Source: an uncultured Bacilli bacterium
GTDB taxonomy: Bacteria; Bacillota_I; Bacilli_A; RF39; UBA660
Direction: 5' to 3'
Assembly: GCA_947626215.1 (NCBI GenBank)
Contig: CANQRJ010000028.1
Span: 1 to 13,151, forward strand
Length of the DNA: 13,151 nt
Below, piece by piece: positions 1-7,086 of the stretch. Made by a program: the position numbers and the translations under genes. The stretch's first letter is position 1. Each line of letters opens with the position of its first letter. Under the pieces are notes generated by a model. That model did no database searches. It worked only from the letters and a program-made list of their open reading frames with translations, and was not told the origin of the DNA.

Positions 1-1621
1 TGAAATTCCAAATAAAGACTCAAATTATTCCTTAGATACAAGTAGTAGTTATTGTAAAGATGTACTTAATAATACAAGAATCAGTAATGTAAATTGGAAT
101 GAAGAGAAATGGGGAATCGAATTAAATAATGTAAGTACGACAAAAACAAAATGTTACTTATATTTTAAACAAATATATAAAGAAGAAATATTACGTGGAG
201 CCATTCCAGATTTAGGAAATGGAAGACTTATACCTATTACAATAAGTGATAACGAAAAACCAAGTGATGTGAATTACACAAATAATGAAAATAAATACGG
301 AGGAAAAGTAAGAAAAGCAGACATCACAACAAGTTGGTATAGTTATGGTGAACATAGATGGGCAAATGCAATTATTTTAAAGGATGGAGAAATAGATCAT
401 TATAAACCAGGAGATGAAATACCTGAAAGTATGATTGAATCCTATTTTGTATGGATTCCAAGATATAAATATCGTTTAAAAGAGAATGAGAATGTATATA
501 ATGGTTATACAGGTTTAGAATCTAAAGGAATTCAACCTAATAATGATAATATTCCTAATTTAGGTAAAAACAATCCATATGAAATTGAATTTGAAACCAA
601 AAAAAATGGAGTATCTATGGGAAGTACACAGAATAGTTGGCTTACGCATCCTGCATTTGTTTCATTTAATAGTAATGGGATGTGGGTAGGCAAATTTGAA
701 ACAGGTTATTTTGGCGCAACGAATATGTCAGAAGCAGAGAAGAATACTCAAGAATCTGATAAGATAATAATAAAACCCAATGTCTATAGTTGGAGAGGAA
801 TACAAGTGGGTAATGCATTTTATGCAAGTTATAATTATCAACGAGATTTGGAAAGCCATTTGATGAAAAACAGTGAATGGGGAGCCGTTTTTTATCTTAC
901 GGAGTCTAAATATGGAAGATGCAGTGAAGGCAATTGTAGCGAGCCAAGAATTAATAATGGAAATTATATTACAGGTTATTCTGCTAGTTTTGAACCCACT
1001 TGTGGTTATACAGGAACGAATGAAACATGTAATCAATTTGAAGAAGAAGTAAAATTAAATCAAGATGGTACTTTTACCTATAATTATTATAATTTTTTTA
1101 GTCAAGAAGCAAGTACAACAAAAGATTATTCTGGTATCTATGATATGGCAGGCAGTGCATGGGAATATGTAATGGGCGTATTACAAACTAGTGCAACAGA
1201 TGCAAGTCCTGCAAGTGGAAGAAGTTCAGAATATAATTCGGGATTTAAAGGATCCTATAGTTGTCCAAGTTGTGAAGGAGAAGGAAACGAACTTATAAAT
1301 GGATTGGAATGGCCTTCTTCAAAATATTATGATTTATATGATTTTAATACTTCTAATCAACTTTATCAACGTGGAAAATTAGGAGATGCCACAAAAGAGC
1401 TAGGACCGTTTTATGCTATACAATACGATTATGGAACTAAACCAATACGATTTGTCAATAGCTATTTTGCTAACGTATCAGGTTTTGTAAACTCTAATTA
1501 TCCATGGTTCGTACGAGGTGGACGTTTTGCCGATGGGAGTGAGACAGGTGTAGGGACTTTCACTTATGAAAACGGTTATGCATATAGTCAGTACACTTTC
1601 CGTATCGTTCTAATGCAATAA
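1..1621 (+). CDS. FGE-sulfatase/C-type-lectin-like surface protein (5' partial)
   Basis: The reading frame is open from the left edge (first full codon at 2) and 539 residues are visible, so the N-terminus lies outside the window. The GTG at 269 is not a credible start because it has no ribosome binding site and open frame precedes it. Motifs typical of the formylglycine-generating-enzyme/SUMF1 fold are visible: a YFVWIPRYKY segment, WVGKFETGY, GIYDMAGSAWEYVMG (compare GLYDMSGNVWEW) and a C-terminal WFVRGG...FRIVL block. Paired cysteines (CSEGNC, CGYTGTNETC, CPSC) suggest an extracellular, disulfide-containing domain. Similar domains occur in large cell-surface proteins of gut Firmicutes and in diversity-generating-retroelement targets (family knowledge). 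Nothing here shows catalytic activity; a ligand-binding or adhesin role is inference. The last 39 or so codons are richer in G+C than the rest of the gene. No plus-strand terminator follows; the hairpin after the stop has its T-run on the minus strand. Confidence 0.72.
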   Translation, partial: EIPNKDSNYSLDTSSSYCKDVLNNTRISNVNWNEEKWGIELNNVSTTKTKCYLYFKQIYKEEILRGAIPDLGNGRLIPITISDNEKPSDVNYTNNENKYGGKVRKADITTSWYSYGEHRWANAIILKDGEIDHYKPGDEIPESMIESYFVWIPRYKYRLKENENVYNGYTGLESKGIQPNNDNIPNLGKNNPYEIEFETKKNGVSMGSTQNSWLTHPAFVSFNSNGMWVGKFETGYFGATNMSEAEKNTQESDKIIIKPNVYSWRGIQVGNAFYASYNYQRDLESHLMKNSEWGAVFYLTESKYGRCSEGNCSEPRINNGNYITGYSASFEPTCGYTGTNETCNQFEEEVKLNQDGTFTYNYYNFFSQEASTTKDYSGIYDMAGSAWEYVMGVLQTSATDASPASGRSSEYNSGFKGSYSCPSCEGEGNELINGLEWPSSKYYDLYDFNTSNQLYQRGKLGDATKELGPFYAIQYDYGTKPIRFVNSYFANVSGFVNSNYPWFVRGGRFADGSETGVGTFTYENGYAYSQYTFRIVLMQ

Positions 1622-1645
1622 AAAAATCTTGTAAAAAACAAGATT
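1620..1645 (-). terminator. Rho-independent terminator of tspO
   Basis: An 8-bp stem (1625-1632 with 1638-1645) encloses a 5-nt loop, and read on the minus strand it is followed by seven U (1626-1620). It overlaps the tspO stop codon on one side and the stop codon of the convergent surface-protein gene on the other. On the plus strand there is no U-tract after the stem, so it should work mainly for the minus-strand gene. Confidence 0.75.
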
Positions 1646-2096
1646 AATTCAAAACATAAATTCCTATATTTAAGTATGTAGCAAAAATAATCCATAAAAT
1701 ATATGGTATGAGTAAATAAGCACATACTTTTTTCTTTTGAAAGTATTCGTAGGTTAAAACAAGAACGAAAGAAAGAAGGAGAAGAATCCAAAAAATTGAA
1801 AATAATCGAAATTTAAATGTAAAGAAGAAGATAGGCCATAAAAGATTGATTCCTAGTTGGGCATAATGGAGTTTTGATATGTTATCAAAAGAATAATCTT
1901 TTCGATATAAGTAGTAAGAAATTCCCATAAGTAGATAAAGAATTGTCCAAGCAATAGGAAAAAGAATACCGGGAGGAGCCAAAAAAGGCTTATTTAAAGA
2001 TTCAAAATCCATAGATCCTGAAATCAAAAATCCTACAATACCACCTAAAATAAGAGGTAAAAAGATTTGAAAAAAATGAATAAATTTTTCTTTCAT
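1644..2096 (-). CDS. tspO: TspO/MBR family membrane protein
   Basis: This is a TspO (translocator protein/peripheral benzodiazepine receptor) homologue of 150 residues, close to the usual bacterial length. TspO proteins are five-helix membrane proteins that bind tetrapyrroles and other hydrophobic ligands and are linked to stress and porphyrin handling (family knowledge). Seen here: the signature loop and helix at residues 36-60 (KPFLAPPGILFPIAWTILY), a QLGINLLWP helix near residue 80, and a C-terminal PYILWIIFATYLNIGI helix; five hydrophobic segments can be counted. The ATG at 2096 is chosen because AGGTGA lies 8 nt upstream (2105-2110); a GTG at 2108 is part of that ribosome binding site. 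The gene stands alone, divergent from the small gene at 2183 and convergent with the surface-protein gene. The physiological ligand cannot be told from the sequence. Confidence 0.93.
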   Translation of the reverse strand: MKEKFIHFFQIFLPLILGGIVGFLISGSMDFESLNKPFLAPPGILFPIAWTILYLLMGISYYLYRKDYSFDNISKLHYAQLGINLLWPIFFFTFKFRLFSIFWILLLLSFVLVLTYEYFQKKKVCAYLLIPYILWIIFATYLNIGIYVLN

Positions 2097-2116
2097 AATA
2101 ATAGTCACCTATTACT

Positions 2117-2145
2117 AATATACGAAAAAAGGAAAAATTTATGAA
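2117..2145 (-). promoter_or_regulatory. Putative promoter of tspO
   Basis: Read on the minus strand, TTCATA (2145-2140) and TATATT (2122-2117) are separated by 17 nt. The transcript would begin close to the ribosome binding site at 2110, giving a very short leader. The match is moderate. Confidence 0.35.
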
Positions 2146-2150
2146 TAAGA

Positions 2151-2159
2151 TGCTATAAT
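2151..2159 (+). promoter_or_regulatory. Extended -10 promoter of the gene at 2183
   Basis: TGC-TATAAT is a perfect extended -10 element (TG at 2151-2152, hexamer 2154-2159). No good -35 hexamer lies 17 nt upstream, as is often tolerated with an extended -10. It lies back to back with the tspO promoter. Confidence 0.6.
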
Positions 2160-2182
2160 AAAAAAAGAAAGGAAATTGTTTT

Positions 2183-2440
2183 ATGGATTACGAAGAAATA
2201 GAAAAAGAAGAGTTAGAAACATTAAAAGAAAATGAATTAGAAAAAGTAGGAAATATTTATTTAACAAAATATCAAAAAAAGGTATTAGATGAATATCATG
2301 TTCCTTATGAAAAAGTTTCAAATACGAAAGAATTATTATTTTTACTATCAGATATTGTAGATGATAGAGAATATGACGAATTAGAAGAAGTAGCAAGACA
2401 AATTGACGAATTTAGTTATTATCATGAAACGCTTCAATAA
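2183..2440 (+). CDS. Small acidic helical hypothetical protein
   Basis: An 85-residue protein I do not recognise. The first 20 residues are almost entirely Asp/Glu/Lys/Leu (DYEEIEKEELETLKENELEK), so the N-terminus is probably a charged helix; a more ordinary segment with NIYLTKYQKKVLDEYHVPYEKV follows, then a second acidic helical stretch. There is no signal peptide, membrane segment or cysteine, so it should be cytosolic. AAAGGA sits upstream of the ATG with suitable spacing, and an extended -10 promoter at 2151-2159 precedes it. The next gene has its own promoter, so this looks monocistronic. The protein could be a small regulator or an adaptor, but nothing in the sequence decides this. Confidence 0.75.
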   Translation: MDYEEIEKEELETLKENELEKVGNIYLTKYQKKVLDEYHVPYEKVSNTKELLFLLSDIVDDREYDELEEVARQIDEFSYYHETLQ

Positions 2441-2466
2441 GGAAATGTCAAATTTTTGAATATATC

Positions 2467-2495
2467 TTTATAAACCTCTTTTTTTCCTTTATAAT
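2467..2495 (+). promoter_or_regulatory. Promoter of the six-gene operon
   Basis: TTTATA (2467-2472) and a perfect TATAAT (2490-2495) are separated by 17 nt, about 20 nt upstream of the first start codon. It is the only well-formed promoter found ahead of the operon's first gene. A T-rich run (2480-2490) lies in the spacer, but no convincing terminator stem precedes it. Confidence 0.6.
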
Positions 2496-2515
2496 AGAGT
2501 TATGGAAGTGATAAC

Positions 2516-2863
2516 ATGACTCTATTTTTATATTACCCAAAATGTTCGACTTGTCAAAAAGCAAAAAAATATTTAGAAGAAAAGAAAATAAATTTTCAAA
2601 AAAGAGATATGACGTTAGAAATTCCAAGTGAAGAAGAATTAACAAAATGGATTCAAAGAAGTGGACTTCCTACTTTAAAATTTTTTAATACAAGTGGTCT
2701 ATTTTATAAAAAAATGAATTTGAAAGAAAAATTAAAAGAAATGAGTAACGAAGAACAAATTAAATTACTAAGTACGAATGGAATGCTCATAAAAAGACCT
2801 CTTTTAATAACTGAAGATAAAGTTTTAGTAGGATTTAAAGAAAGTGAGTATGAAAAGGTATGA
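2516..2863 (+). CDS. ArsC/Spx-family thioredoxin-fold protein (YusI-like)
   Basis: A 115-residue member of the arsenate reductase/Spx/YffB family (thioredoxin fold, cytosolic). The CxxC motif is C10-S-T-C13, right after the first beta strand; the family loop RDMTLEIPSEEEL follows, then FFNTSGLFYK, the IKRPLLI turn (R94-P95) and the C-terminal VGFKESEYE. The length and C-terminus fit the YusI/YffB branch better than Spx proper, which is about 131 residues and binds RNA polymerase alpha. The ATG at 2516 has GGAAGTG 5 nt upstream. The gene opens a six-gene operon and overlaps the next gene by 4 nt (ATGA), indicating translational coupling. Because no arsenic transporter or ArsR lies nearby, arsenate reduction is unlikely to be its job; a thiol or redox role is inferred. 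Substrate unknown. Confidence 0.85.
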   Translation: MTLFLYYPKCSTCQKAKKYLEEKKINFQKRDMTLEIPSEEELTKWIQRSGLPTLKFFNTSGLFYKKMNLKEKLKEMSNEEQIKLLSTNGMLIKRPLLITEDKVLVGFKESEYEKV

Positions 2864-3528
2864 AATATGTTTTACTTACGGGTGCATCGGGTGGATTAGG
2901 CAAGTTTCTTGCAAATAAATTATTGGAACAGGGGTATTTTGTTATTTTACATTATTTTAAAAATAAAGAAGTAGTAGATGAGATACATCAAAAATATCCA
3001 GATAAGTCTCTTGTGATTCAAGCTAATTTAAAAGAAGAACAAGAAATTAACAATATGAAAAATACATTAGATTCTAAAAAAATAAAAATTGATATCTTAA
3101 TCAATAATGCGGCCATAGATCATGTAAGTGAGTTAGATAGTAAAGATGCTCATTCTTTTTTAGAAATATTAAAATTAAATACAGTCGCGCCTTTTTTATT
3201 AATGAAAATATTTGGTATGGAAATGGAAAAAAGAAAAGGAAGTATTGTAAATATTTCTTCTGATAATGCCATTGATATGGAAGACATCGTCACATTAGAA
3301 TACGACGTATCCAAAGTAGGATTAAATGAACTTACCAAAATATTTGCTAAATATTATCAAAATGTCACAGTAAATGCAATTTGCTTTGGTTGGTTAGATA
3401 CAAAGATGAATGATTTTCCAGAAGATTATAAAAAAGAAATAAACTTTGTACCCCTTGAAGTCGCATCCAAAAAAATCATGGAACTGATGAATGAAAAAGA
3501 AACAGGAAAAATAGAAATTGTGAGGTAA
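2860..3528 (+). CDS. Short-chain dehydrogenase/reductase (SDR)
   Basis: A 222-residue classical SDR oxidoreductase, slightly shorter than the usual 240-250. Seen here: the Rossmann dinucleotide-binding motif TGASGGLG (residues 7-14), the NNAA motif (82-85), the structural/catalytic Asn in KLNTVAP (about 107), the catalytic Ser in NISS (about 133-134) and YDVSK (Y148, K152). All catalytic residues are therefore present. It resembles FabG-type 3-oxoacyl-ACP reductases, but no other fatty-acid gene is nearby, so the substrate is undetermined. Cofactor preference is not clear from the sequence. Its ATG overlaps the stop of the ArsC/Spx-like gene (4 nt), and only 2 nt separate it from the PLP enzyme downstream, so the three are co-expressed. 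Confidence 0.88.
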   Translation: MKYVLLTGASGGLGKFLANKLLEQGYFVILHYFKNKEVVDEIHQKYPDKSLVIQANLKEEQEINNMKNTLDSKKIKIDILINNAAIDHVSELDSKDAHSFLEILKLNTVAPFLLMKIFGMEMEKRKGSIVNISSDNAIDMEDIVTLEYDVSKVGLNELTKIFAKYYQNVTVNAICFGWLDTKMNDFPEDYKKEINFVPLEVASKKIMELMNEKETGKIEIVR

Positions 3529-3530
3529 TT

Positions 3531-4790
3531 ATGAAAGAATTATTAGAATTAAATCATAAAACTTGGGAAATTTATGAAGATGCAAAAGAAAATTTAAAAA
3601 TGATATTTGAAGAATTAGATGAAATATGTGAATACAATTCCTTAAAAGTAATGAATGCCTTTTTTGAAAACCAAATTAGTGAATCTCATTTTGCTATCAC
3701 CACAGGGTATGGATATAACGATATAGGAAGAGAGGCTGTAGAAAAAGTATATGCAAGTATTTTTAAAGCCGAAAGCGCGCTTGTTCGTAGTCAGTTTATC
3801 TCAGGATCGCATGCTTTAGCTAAAACGTTATTTGGGCTTTTAAGACCAAATGATACCTTATTATCGATAACTGGACTACCTTATGACACATTACATGAAG
3901 TCATTGGAATTAGAGAAAATGAAAGTTCCTTAAAAAGTTTTGGAGTCAAATATGAACAAATCGATTTAATAGAAAATGATTTTGATTATGAAAAAATTGA
4001 AAATTTTTTAACGAATCATGAAGTAAAAGTAATTGAAATTCAACGGAGTAGGGGTTATTCCAACCGAAGTAGTATCGACTTAGAAAAATGTGAAAAAGCG
4101 ATTCAACTGATAAAAAAAGTAAGTCCTAAAACCATTGTAATGGTAGATAATTGCTATTGTGAATTTGTAACTAAAAAAGAACCTATCGAAATAGGGGCAG
4201 ATGTCGTCGTGGGGTCTCTCATCAAAAATTTAGGAGGAGGACTCGCACCTAACGGAGGATATGTCGTAGGAAAAAGAAATTTGATAAAACTAGTGGCAGA
4301 GGCACTCAATTTACCAGGAGAAGGTTTGGATGTAGGGCCTAGTTTAGGTGCCAACAAAACATTTTTAGAAGGTATTTTCTTCGCACCAAGTGTCGTTCGA
4401 GATGCTCTAAAAACAAGTATTCTTGCGAGTTACATGTTAGAAAGTCTAGGTTATTTGGTCGACCCAAGTCCTTTTGAAAAAAGAGTAGATATCGTAGAAA
4501 GAATCGAATTTAATCAAAAAGAAGATTTAATCTCATACTGTGAAGGCATTCAAGAAGGTAGTCCAATTGACTCTTTTGTAAAACCGATACCAACCGATAT
4601 GCCAGGTTATGAAGATGAAGTCATCATGGCCGCAGGAGCTTTTACACAAGGATCATCCATTGAACTATCATGTGATGGACCTATAAGACCCCCTTACTAT
4701 GCTTATCAACAAGGAGGACTTACCTTTGATACGGCTAAAATAGGAGTATTAAAAGCCGTGAACAAAATCATTGAAAGGAAGGAGCTTTAA
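3531..4790 (+). CDS. PLP-dependent methionine gamma-lyase family protein (YnbB-like)
   Basis: A 419-residue fold-type I PLP enzyme of the family sometimes annotated as aluminium resistance protein (Met_gamma_lyase family, B. subtilis YnbB). Seen here: SGSHA (91-95) as the phosphate-binding loop, VDNCYCEF with D206 as the residue facing the pyridine nitrogen, and SLIKNLGGGLAPNGGY with K232 as the likely Schiff-base lysine. The C-terminal half carries the conserved GLDVGPSLG, DGPIRPPYYAYQQGG and GLTFDTAKIG motifs. Length is normal for the family. The reaction is probably beta- or gamma-elimination on a sulfur amino acid, but the natural substrate is not established and the aluminium name is historical. 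The gene starts 2 nt after the SDR and ends 1 nt before the DUF1292 start, so it is firmly inside the operon. Confidence 0.9.
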   Translation: MKELLELNHKTWEIYEDAKENLKMIFEELDEICEYNSLKVMNAFFENQISESHFAITTGYGYNDIGREAVEKVYASIFKAESALVRSQFISGSHALAKTLFGLLRPNDTLLSITGLPYDTLHEVIGIRENESSLKSFGVKYEQIDLIENDFDYEKIENFLTNHEVKVIEIQRSRGYSNRSSIDLEKCEKAIQLIKKVSPKTIVMVDNCYCEFVTKKEPIEIGADVVVGSLIKNLGGGLAPNGGYVVGKRNLIKLVAEALNLPGEGLDVGPSLGANKTFLEGIFFAPSVVRDALKTSILASYMLESLGYLVDPSPFEKRVDIVERIEFNQKEDLISYCEGIQEGSPIDSFVKPIPTDMPGYEDEVIMAAGAFTQGSSIELSCDGPIRPPYYAYQQGGLTFDTAKIGVLKAVNKIIERKEL

Positions 4791-4791
4791 A

Positions 4792-5055
4792 ATGAAAGAC
4801 GTAAAACCAAATGAAACTTTTACATTAGAAACCGAAGAAGGGGAACAAACTTGTCGAGTGATTACTTCCATGTATGCCGAAGATCGAAAAAAATATTATT
4901 TGATTTATGAATATGTTCCTGAAAATGGGGACATTTATGTATCTTCCTTTGATCCAGATGATGAAGAAGGAAACTTAATGAATGTAACCGATGAAAAAGA
5001 ATTAGAAAGCATTGCAAAGTTTTTAAAAGAATTTGAGGTAGAAGATGAAGAATGA
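4792..5055 (+). CDS. DUF1292 (YrzB-like) family protein
   Basis: An 87-residue acidic protein with the DUF1292 pattern: an N-terminal beta-rich part (ETFTLETEEGEQTCRVITSMY), then KKYYLIYEYVPENGDIYVSSFDPDDEEGNLMNVTDEKELESIAKFL, which matches the YrzB-type layout of a short beta sheet followed by an acidic C-terminal helix. Function is unknown in the family; it is usually a cytosolic protein in Firmicutes. AAGGAG lies about 7 nt before the ATG at 4792; a TTG at 4771 in the same frame is inside the previous gene and is not needed. The last 11 nt overlap the start of the transglycosylase gene, suggesting translational coupling. Confidence 0.83.
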   Translation: MKDVKPNETFTLETEEGEQTCRVITSMYAEDRKKYYLIYEYVPENGDIYVSSFDPDDEEGNLMNVTDEKELESIAKFLKEFEVEDEE

Positions 5056-6025
5056 TTTAGAAAAAGAAGAAATTTTAAAATCTTTGTTGTCCTATTTACC
5101 TAACGAATATCGAAAAGAAACACCCATTTTTAATGAAAAAGAATCATTCATTCAATTAAAAAATCGAAAATTTATTTATTTTTATAATCGAAGTCAAGAA
5201 CTTTGTTTTACAGAGCAATGTCTAAGAAATGGAAAAACCTTTTTAATATTATTAAAACCAAGAGAAAATGTAAAAAACAAAACAGTGACCACTTTAAAAG
5301 GAAAAATAAGAAGAAATAAAAAAGTATTAGGAGTAATGGGCGGCTTATTTTTACTAGCAGGAATTCCTGGTTTATTAAAAGTAACACCTAGCTATGCCGC
5401 GGTAGAAGAATACACGTCTTCTTCAAGTGATTTTGAAGATTTAGAAATGAAAAAAATCATAATTGAAGAAGATCAGACTCTTCCAACTTTAATGCAAGTC
5501 GAGGTAAGTGATCCAAAAGAGTTAGAGCTAGCGGAAGAAGAAAAAAATGATTTTGAAAAATTATATTATGATGTCGCATGCCCTGGAAACATTCAAGAAT
5601 TTATATATCAAAAATGTTTAGAATATCATGTTCCTTTTCAAGTTGCTATGACCATCGCCCATCAAGAATCAAATGGAAACTTTAATAATCATGGGAAAGT
5701 CTCACAAACGAATGACTTTGGATTTATGCAAATCAATAAAAGCAATCATGCGGCCATTCAAAAGCAATTTGGATTTACGTCTGAAGACTTAAAAAATGAT
5801 GATTATAAAAATATTGAATCTTCTATTTGGCTTTTATCTAACATTTGCAAGATGTATGATGCCGATGATTTTGAAAATATTTTTGGAACTTATAACGGAT
5901 GGAAAAATTGGCATGAAAAACCAATGTCTATAAAATATGTATCCTCTTGCATGAATTATATAAATGAAATATACGTTCCTCTAGAATGGGACGAGACCAT
6001 GACTTCTCACTATACAAGATCCTAA
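5045..6025 (+). CDS. Membrane-anchored lytic transglycosylase (SLT domain) with cytosolic N-domain
   Basis: A 326-residue protein. The C-terminal SLT/goose-lysozyme-like domain (about 180-326) has the catalytic Glu in AHQESNGN (E208), then DFGFMQIN (224-231) and a GTYNGWKNW helix, so it should cleave peptidoglycan glycan strands outside the cell. Residues about 87-119 look like a secretion signal: a basic stretch KGKIRRNKK, a hydrophobic core (VLGVMGGLFLLAGIPGLL) and a SYAA end that could be a signal-peptidase site. It is odd that this signal is internal: some 90 residues precede it and should stay in the cytosol. No ribosome binding site supports an internal start near the signal, while GAGG at 5035-5038 supports the ATG at 5045. 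A glutamate-rich linker (about 120-175) spans the gap to the enzyme domain. The gene overlaps DUF1292 by 11 nt. Confidence 0.85.
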   Translation: MKNDLEKEEILKSLLSYLPNEYRKETPIFNEKESFIQLKNRKFIYFYNRSQELCFTEQCLRNGKTFLILLKPRENVKNKTVTTLKGKIRRNKKVLGVMGGLFLLAGIPGLLKVTPSYAAVEEYTSSSSDFEDLEMKKIIIEEDQTLPTLMQVEVSDPKELELAEEEKNDFEKLYYDVACPGNIQEFIYQKCLEYHVPFQVAMTIAHQESNGNFNNHGKVSQTNDFGFMQINKSNHAAIQKQFGFTSEDLKNDDYKNIESSIWLLSNICKMYDADDFENIFGTYNGWKNWHEKPMSIKYVSSCMNYINEIYVPLEWDETMTSHYTRS

Positions 6026-6045
6026 AAAAGAAAGGAAAAAAAGCT

Positions 6046-6759
6046 ATGGAAAGAATCCAAAAAGTTATTGCAAATTCTGGCTTTTGCTCAAGAAGAAAAG
6101 CAGAAGAATATATCATAAATGGCAAAGTAAAAGTAAACGGAAAAAAAGTGACAACTCTTGGTACCAAAGTAAGTCTTGGTGATGAAATTACAATAGATAA
6201 TCATCCTTTAAAAGAAAAAGAAGAAAAAGAGTATTTTTTACTTTATAAACCTGAAAAAGTAATATCTAGTGTATATGATGAACACAAAAGAGTAACCGTA
6301 GTAGATTTCATTGACACGGAAAAAAGAATTTATCCTATAGGAAGATTAGATTATGATACCACAGGCCTAATTTTATTAACAAATGATGGAGAACTTGCTA
6401 ATCTTCTCATGCACCCTAAAAATGAAGTAGAGAAAGTGTATCTTGCGAAAATAAATGGCATATTAAAAAAAGAAGAAATCATAAGTTTAAAAAATGGAAT
6501 AGAAATAGAAGGAAGAATGGTAAAACCAACCTATTTAAAAGTAAAAAAAATCAACAAAGAAACAAATACCTCTTCTATTTATTTAGGAATCACAGAAGGA
6601 AGAAATCATATTGTAAAAAAGATTATAGGTTCTTTTGGCTACAAAGTCTTAAAACTAAAAAGAGAAACTTATGCCTTTTTAACCTTAGAAGGCCTAAAAC
6701 CAGGCGAAAGTAGAAGACTAACTATCAAAGAAGTCAAAAAACTTTATTCTTTAAAATAA
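6046..6759 (+). CDS. rluB: Pseudouridine synthase, RsuA/RluB/RluE family
   Basis: A 237-residue pseudouridine synthase. An S4 RNA-binding domain (residues 1 to about 48; RIQKVIANSGFCSRRKAEEYI, then GKVKVNGKKV) precedes the catalytic domain with GRLDYDTTGLILLTNDG, in which D102 is the catalytic aspartate; EGRNHIVKKI is the later family motif. Proteins of this type isomerise a uridine in rRNA (RluB acts on 23S rRNA near position 2605, RsuA on 16S rRNA position 516). Length and S4 domain fit RluB of Firmicutes, but site specificity cannot be proven here. The ATG at 6046 is chosen because AAAGGA precedes it and the S4 domain begins at once; the frame is open further upstream, overlapping the transglycosylase, without support. 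It is the last gene of the operon, 20 nt after the transglycosylase. Confidence 0.88.
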   Translation: MERIQKVIANSGFCSRRKAEEYIINGKVKVNGKKVTTLGTKVSLGDEITIDNHPLKEKEEKEYFLLYKPEKVISSVYDEHKRVTVVDFIDTEKRIYPIGRLDYDTTGLILLTNDGELANLLMHPKNEVEKVYLAKINGILKKEEIISLKNGIEIEGRMVKPTYLKVKKINKETNTSSIYLGITEGRNHIVKKIIGSFGYKVLKLKRETYAFLTLEGLKPGESRRLTIKEVKKLYSLK

Positions 6760-6781
6760 AAAAAGTAGGAAAAACCTACTT
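6757..6781 (-). terminator. Rho-independent terminator of the ferredoxin gene
   Basis: A 7-bp stem (6763-6769 with 6775-6781, AAGTAGG/CCTACTT) with a 5-nt loop; on the minus strand it is followed by a run of U (6764-6758). It lies between the convergent rluB-like and ferredoxin genes. On the plus strand there is no U-tract, so rluB may rely on it only weakly. Confidence 0.7.
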
Positions 6782-6798
6782 AAAAGACTATGAATCAT

Positions 6799-7026
6799 TT
6801 ATTCTTCTTTTGTTTCTTCTGAGGCAGAACATTCATCACATTCTTGGTAAGAAATTACTCCCACAGGACAAGACTCAATCGCATTTTGAACATTTTCTGT
6901 TTCTGTATTTTCTTCATTAATTACATGAGAATAACCCTCTTCATTTGGCGCAAAGTGTTCAGGATCAATTTGAAAACAAGCTCCACATCCAATACAACCT
7001 TCTGTATTTACTTCAATTTTTTTCAT
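6799..7026 (-). CDS. Small [4Fe-4S] ferredoxin
   Basis: A 75-residue single-cluster ferredoxin, an electron carrier in the cytosol. The cluster ligands are visible: CIGCGAC (C11, C14, C17 counting from the ATG at 7026) and SCPVG (C53), giving the CxxCxxC...CP pattern of one 4Fe-4S cluster, similar to Bacillus Fer. Two extra cysteines, C63 and C66 in ECDECSA, sit in an acidic tail ending TKEE and are not part of the usual set. The ATG at 7026 lies 9 nt from the GGAG at 7036-7039; an ATG two codons upstream (7032) is possible but only 3 nt from it. The gene has its own promoter and terminator. Redox partners are not evident nearby. Confidence 0.9.
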   Translation of the reverse strand: MKKIEVNTEGCIGCGACFQIDPEHFAPNEEGYSHVINEENTETENVQNAIESCPVGVISYQECDECSASEETKEE

Positions 7027-7047
7027 ATTCATTCACTCCTTAGACTC

Positions 7048-7076
7048 ATTATAACAAGAAAAATTTTAGAAAACAA
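7048..7076 (-). promoter_or_regulatory. Promoter of the ferredoxin gene
   Basis: On the minus strand TTGTTT (7076-7071), a 17-nt spacer and TGT-TATAAT (hexamer 7053-7048) form a good housekeeping promoter with an extended -10. It is divergent from the promoter at 7087-7115. Confidence 0.75.
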
Positions 7077-7086
7077 TAAAAATAAG

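Noticed and set aside
269..271. GTG as the start of a 450-residue protein
   Set aside because: No ribosome binding site precedes it and the same frame is open without a stop to the left edge, so the gene is 5' partial.
2441..2490. Terminator after the small gene at 2183
   Set aside because: A T-rich run is present but the only pairings (TCAAA/TTTGA, and a distant AAGGAAA/TTTCCTT) are too weak or too far apart.
2516..4790. Arsenic/aluminium resistance island
   Set aside because: The family labels arsenate reductase and aluminium resistance are historical. There is no ArsR, ArsB or transporter nearby, and the motifs fit YusI-like and YnbB-like housekeeping proteins.
5986..6045. N-terminal extension of the pseudouridine synthase
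   Set aside because: It overlaps the transglycosylase gene, has no ribosome binding site, and the S4 domain begins at the ATG at 6046.
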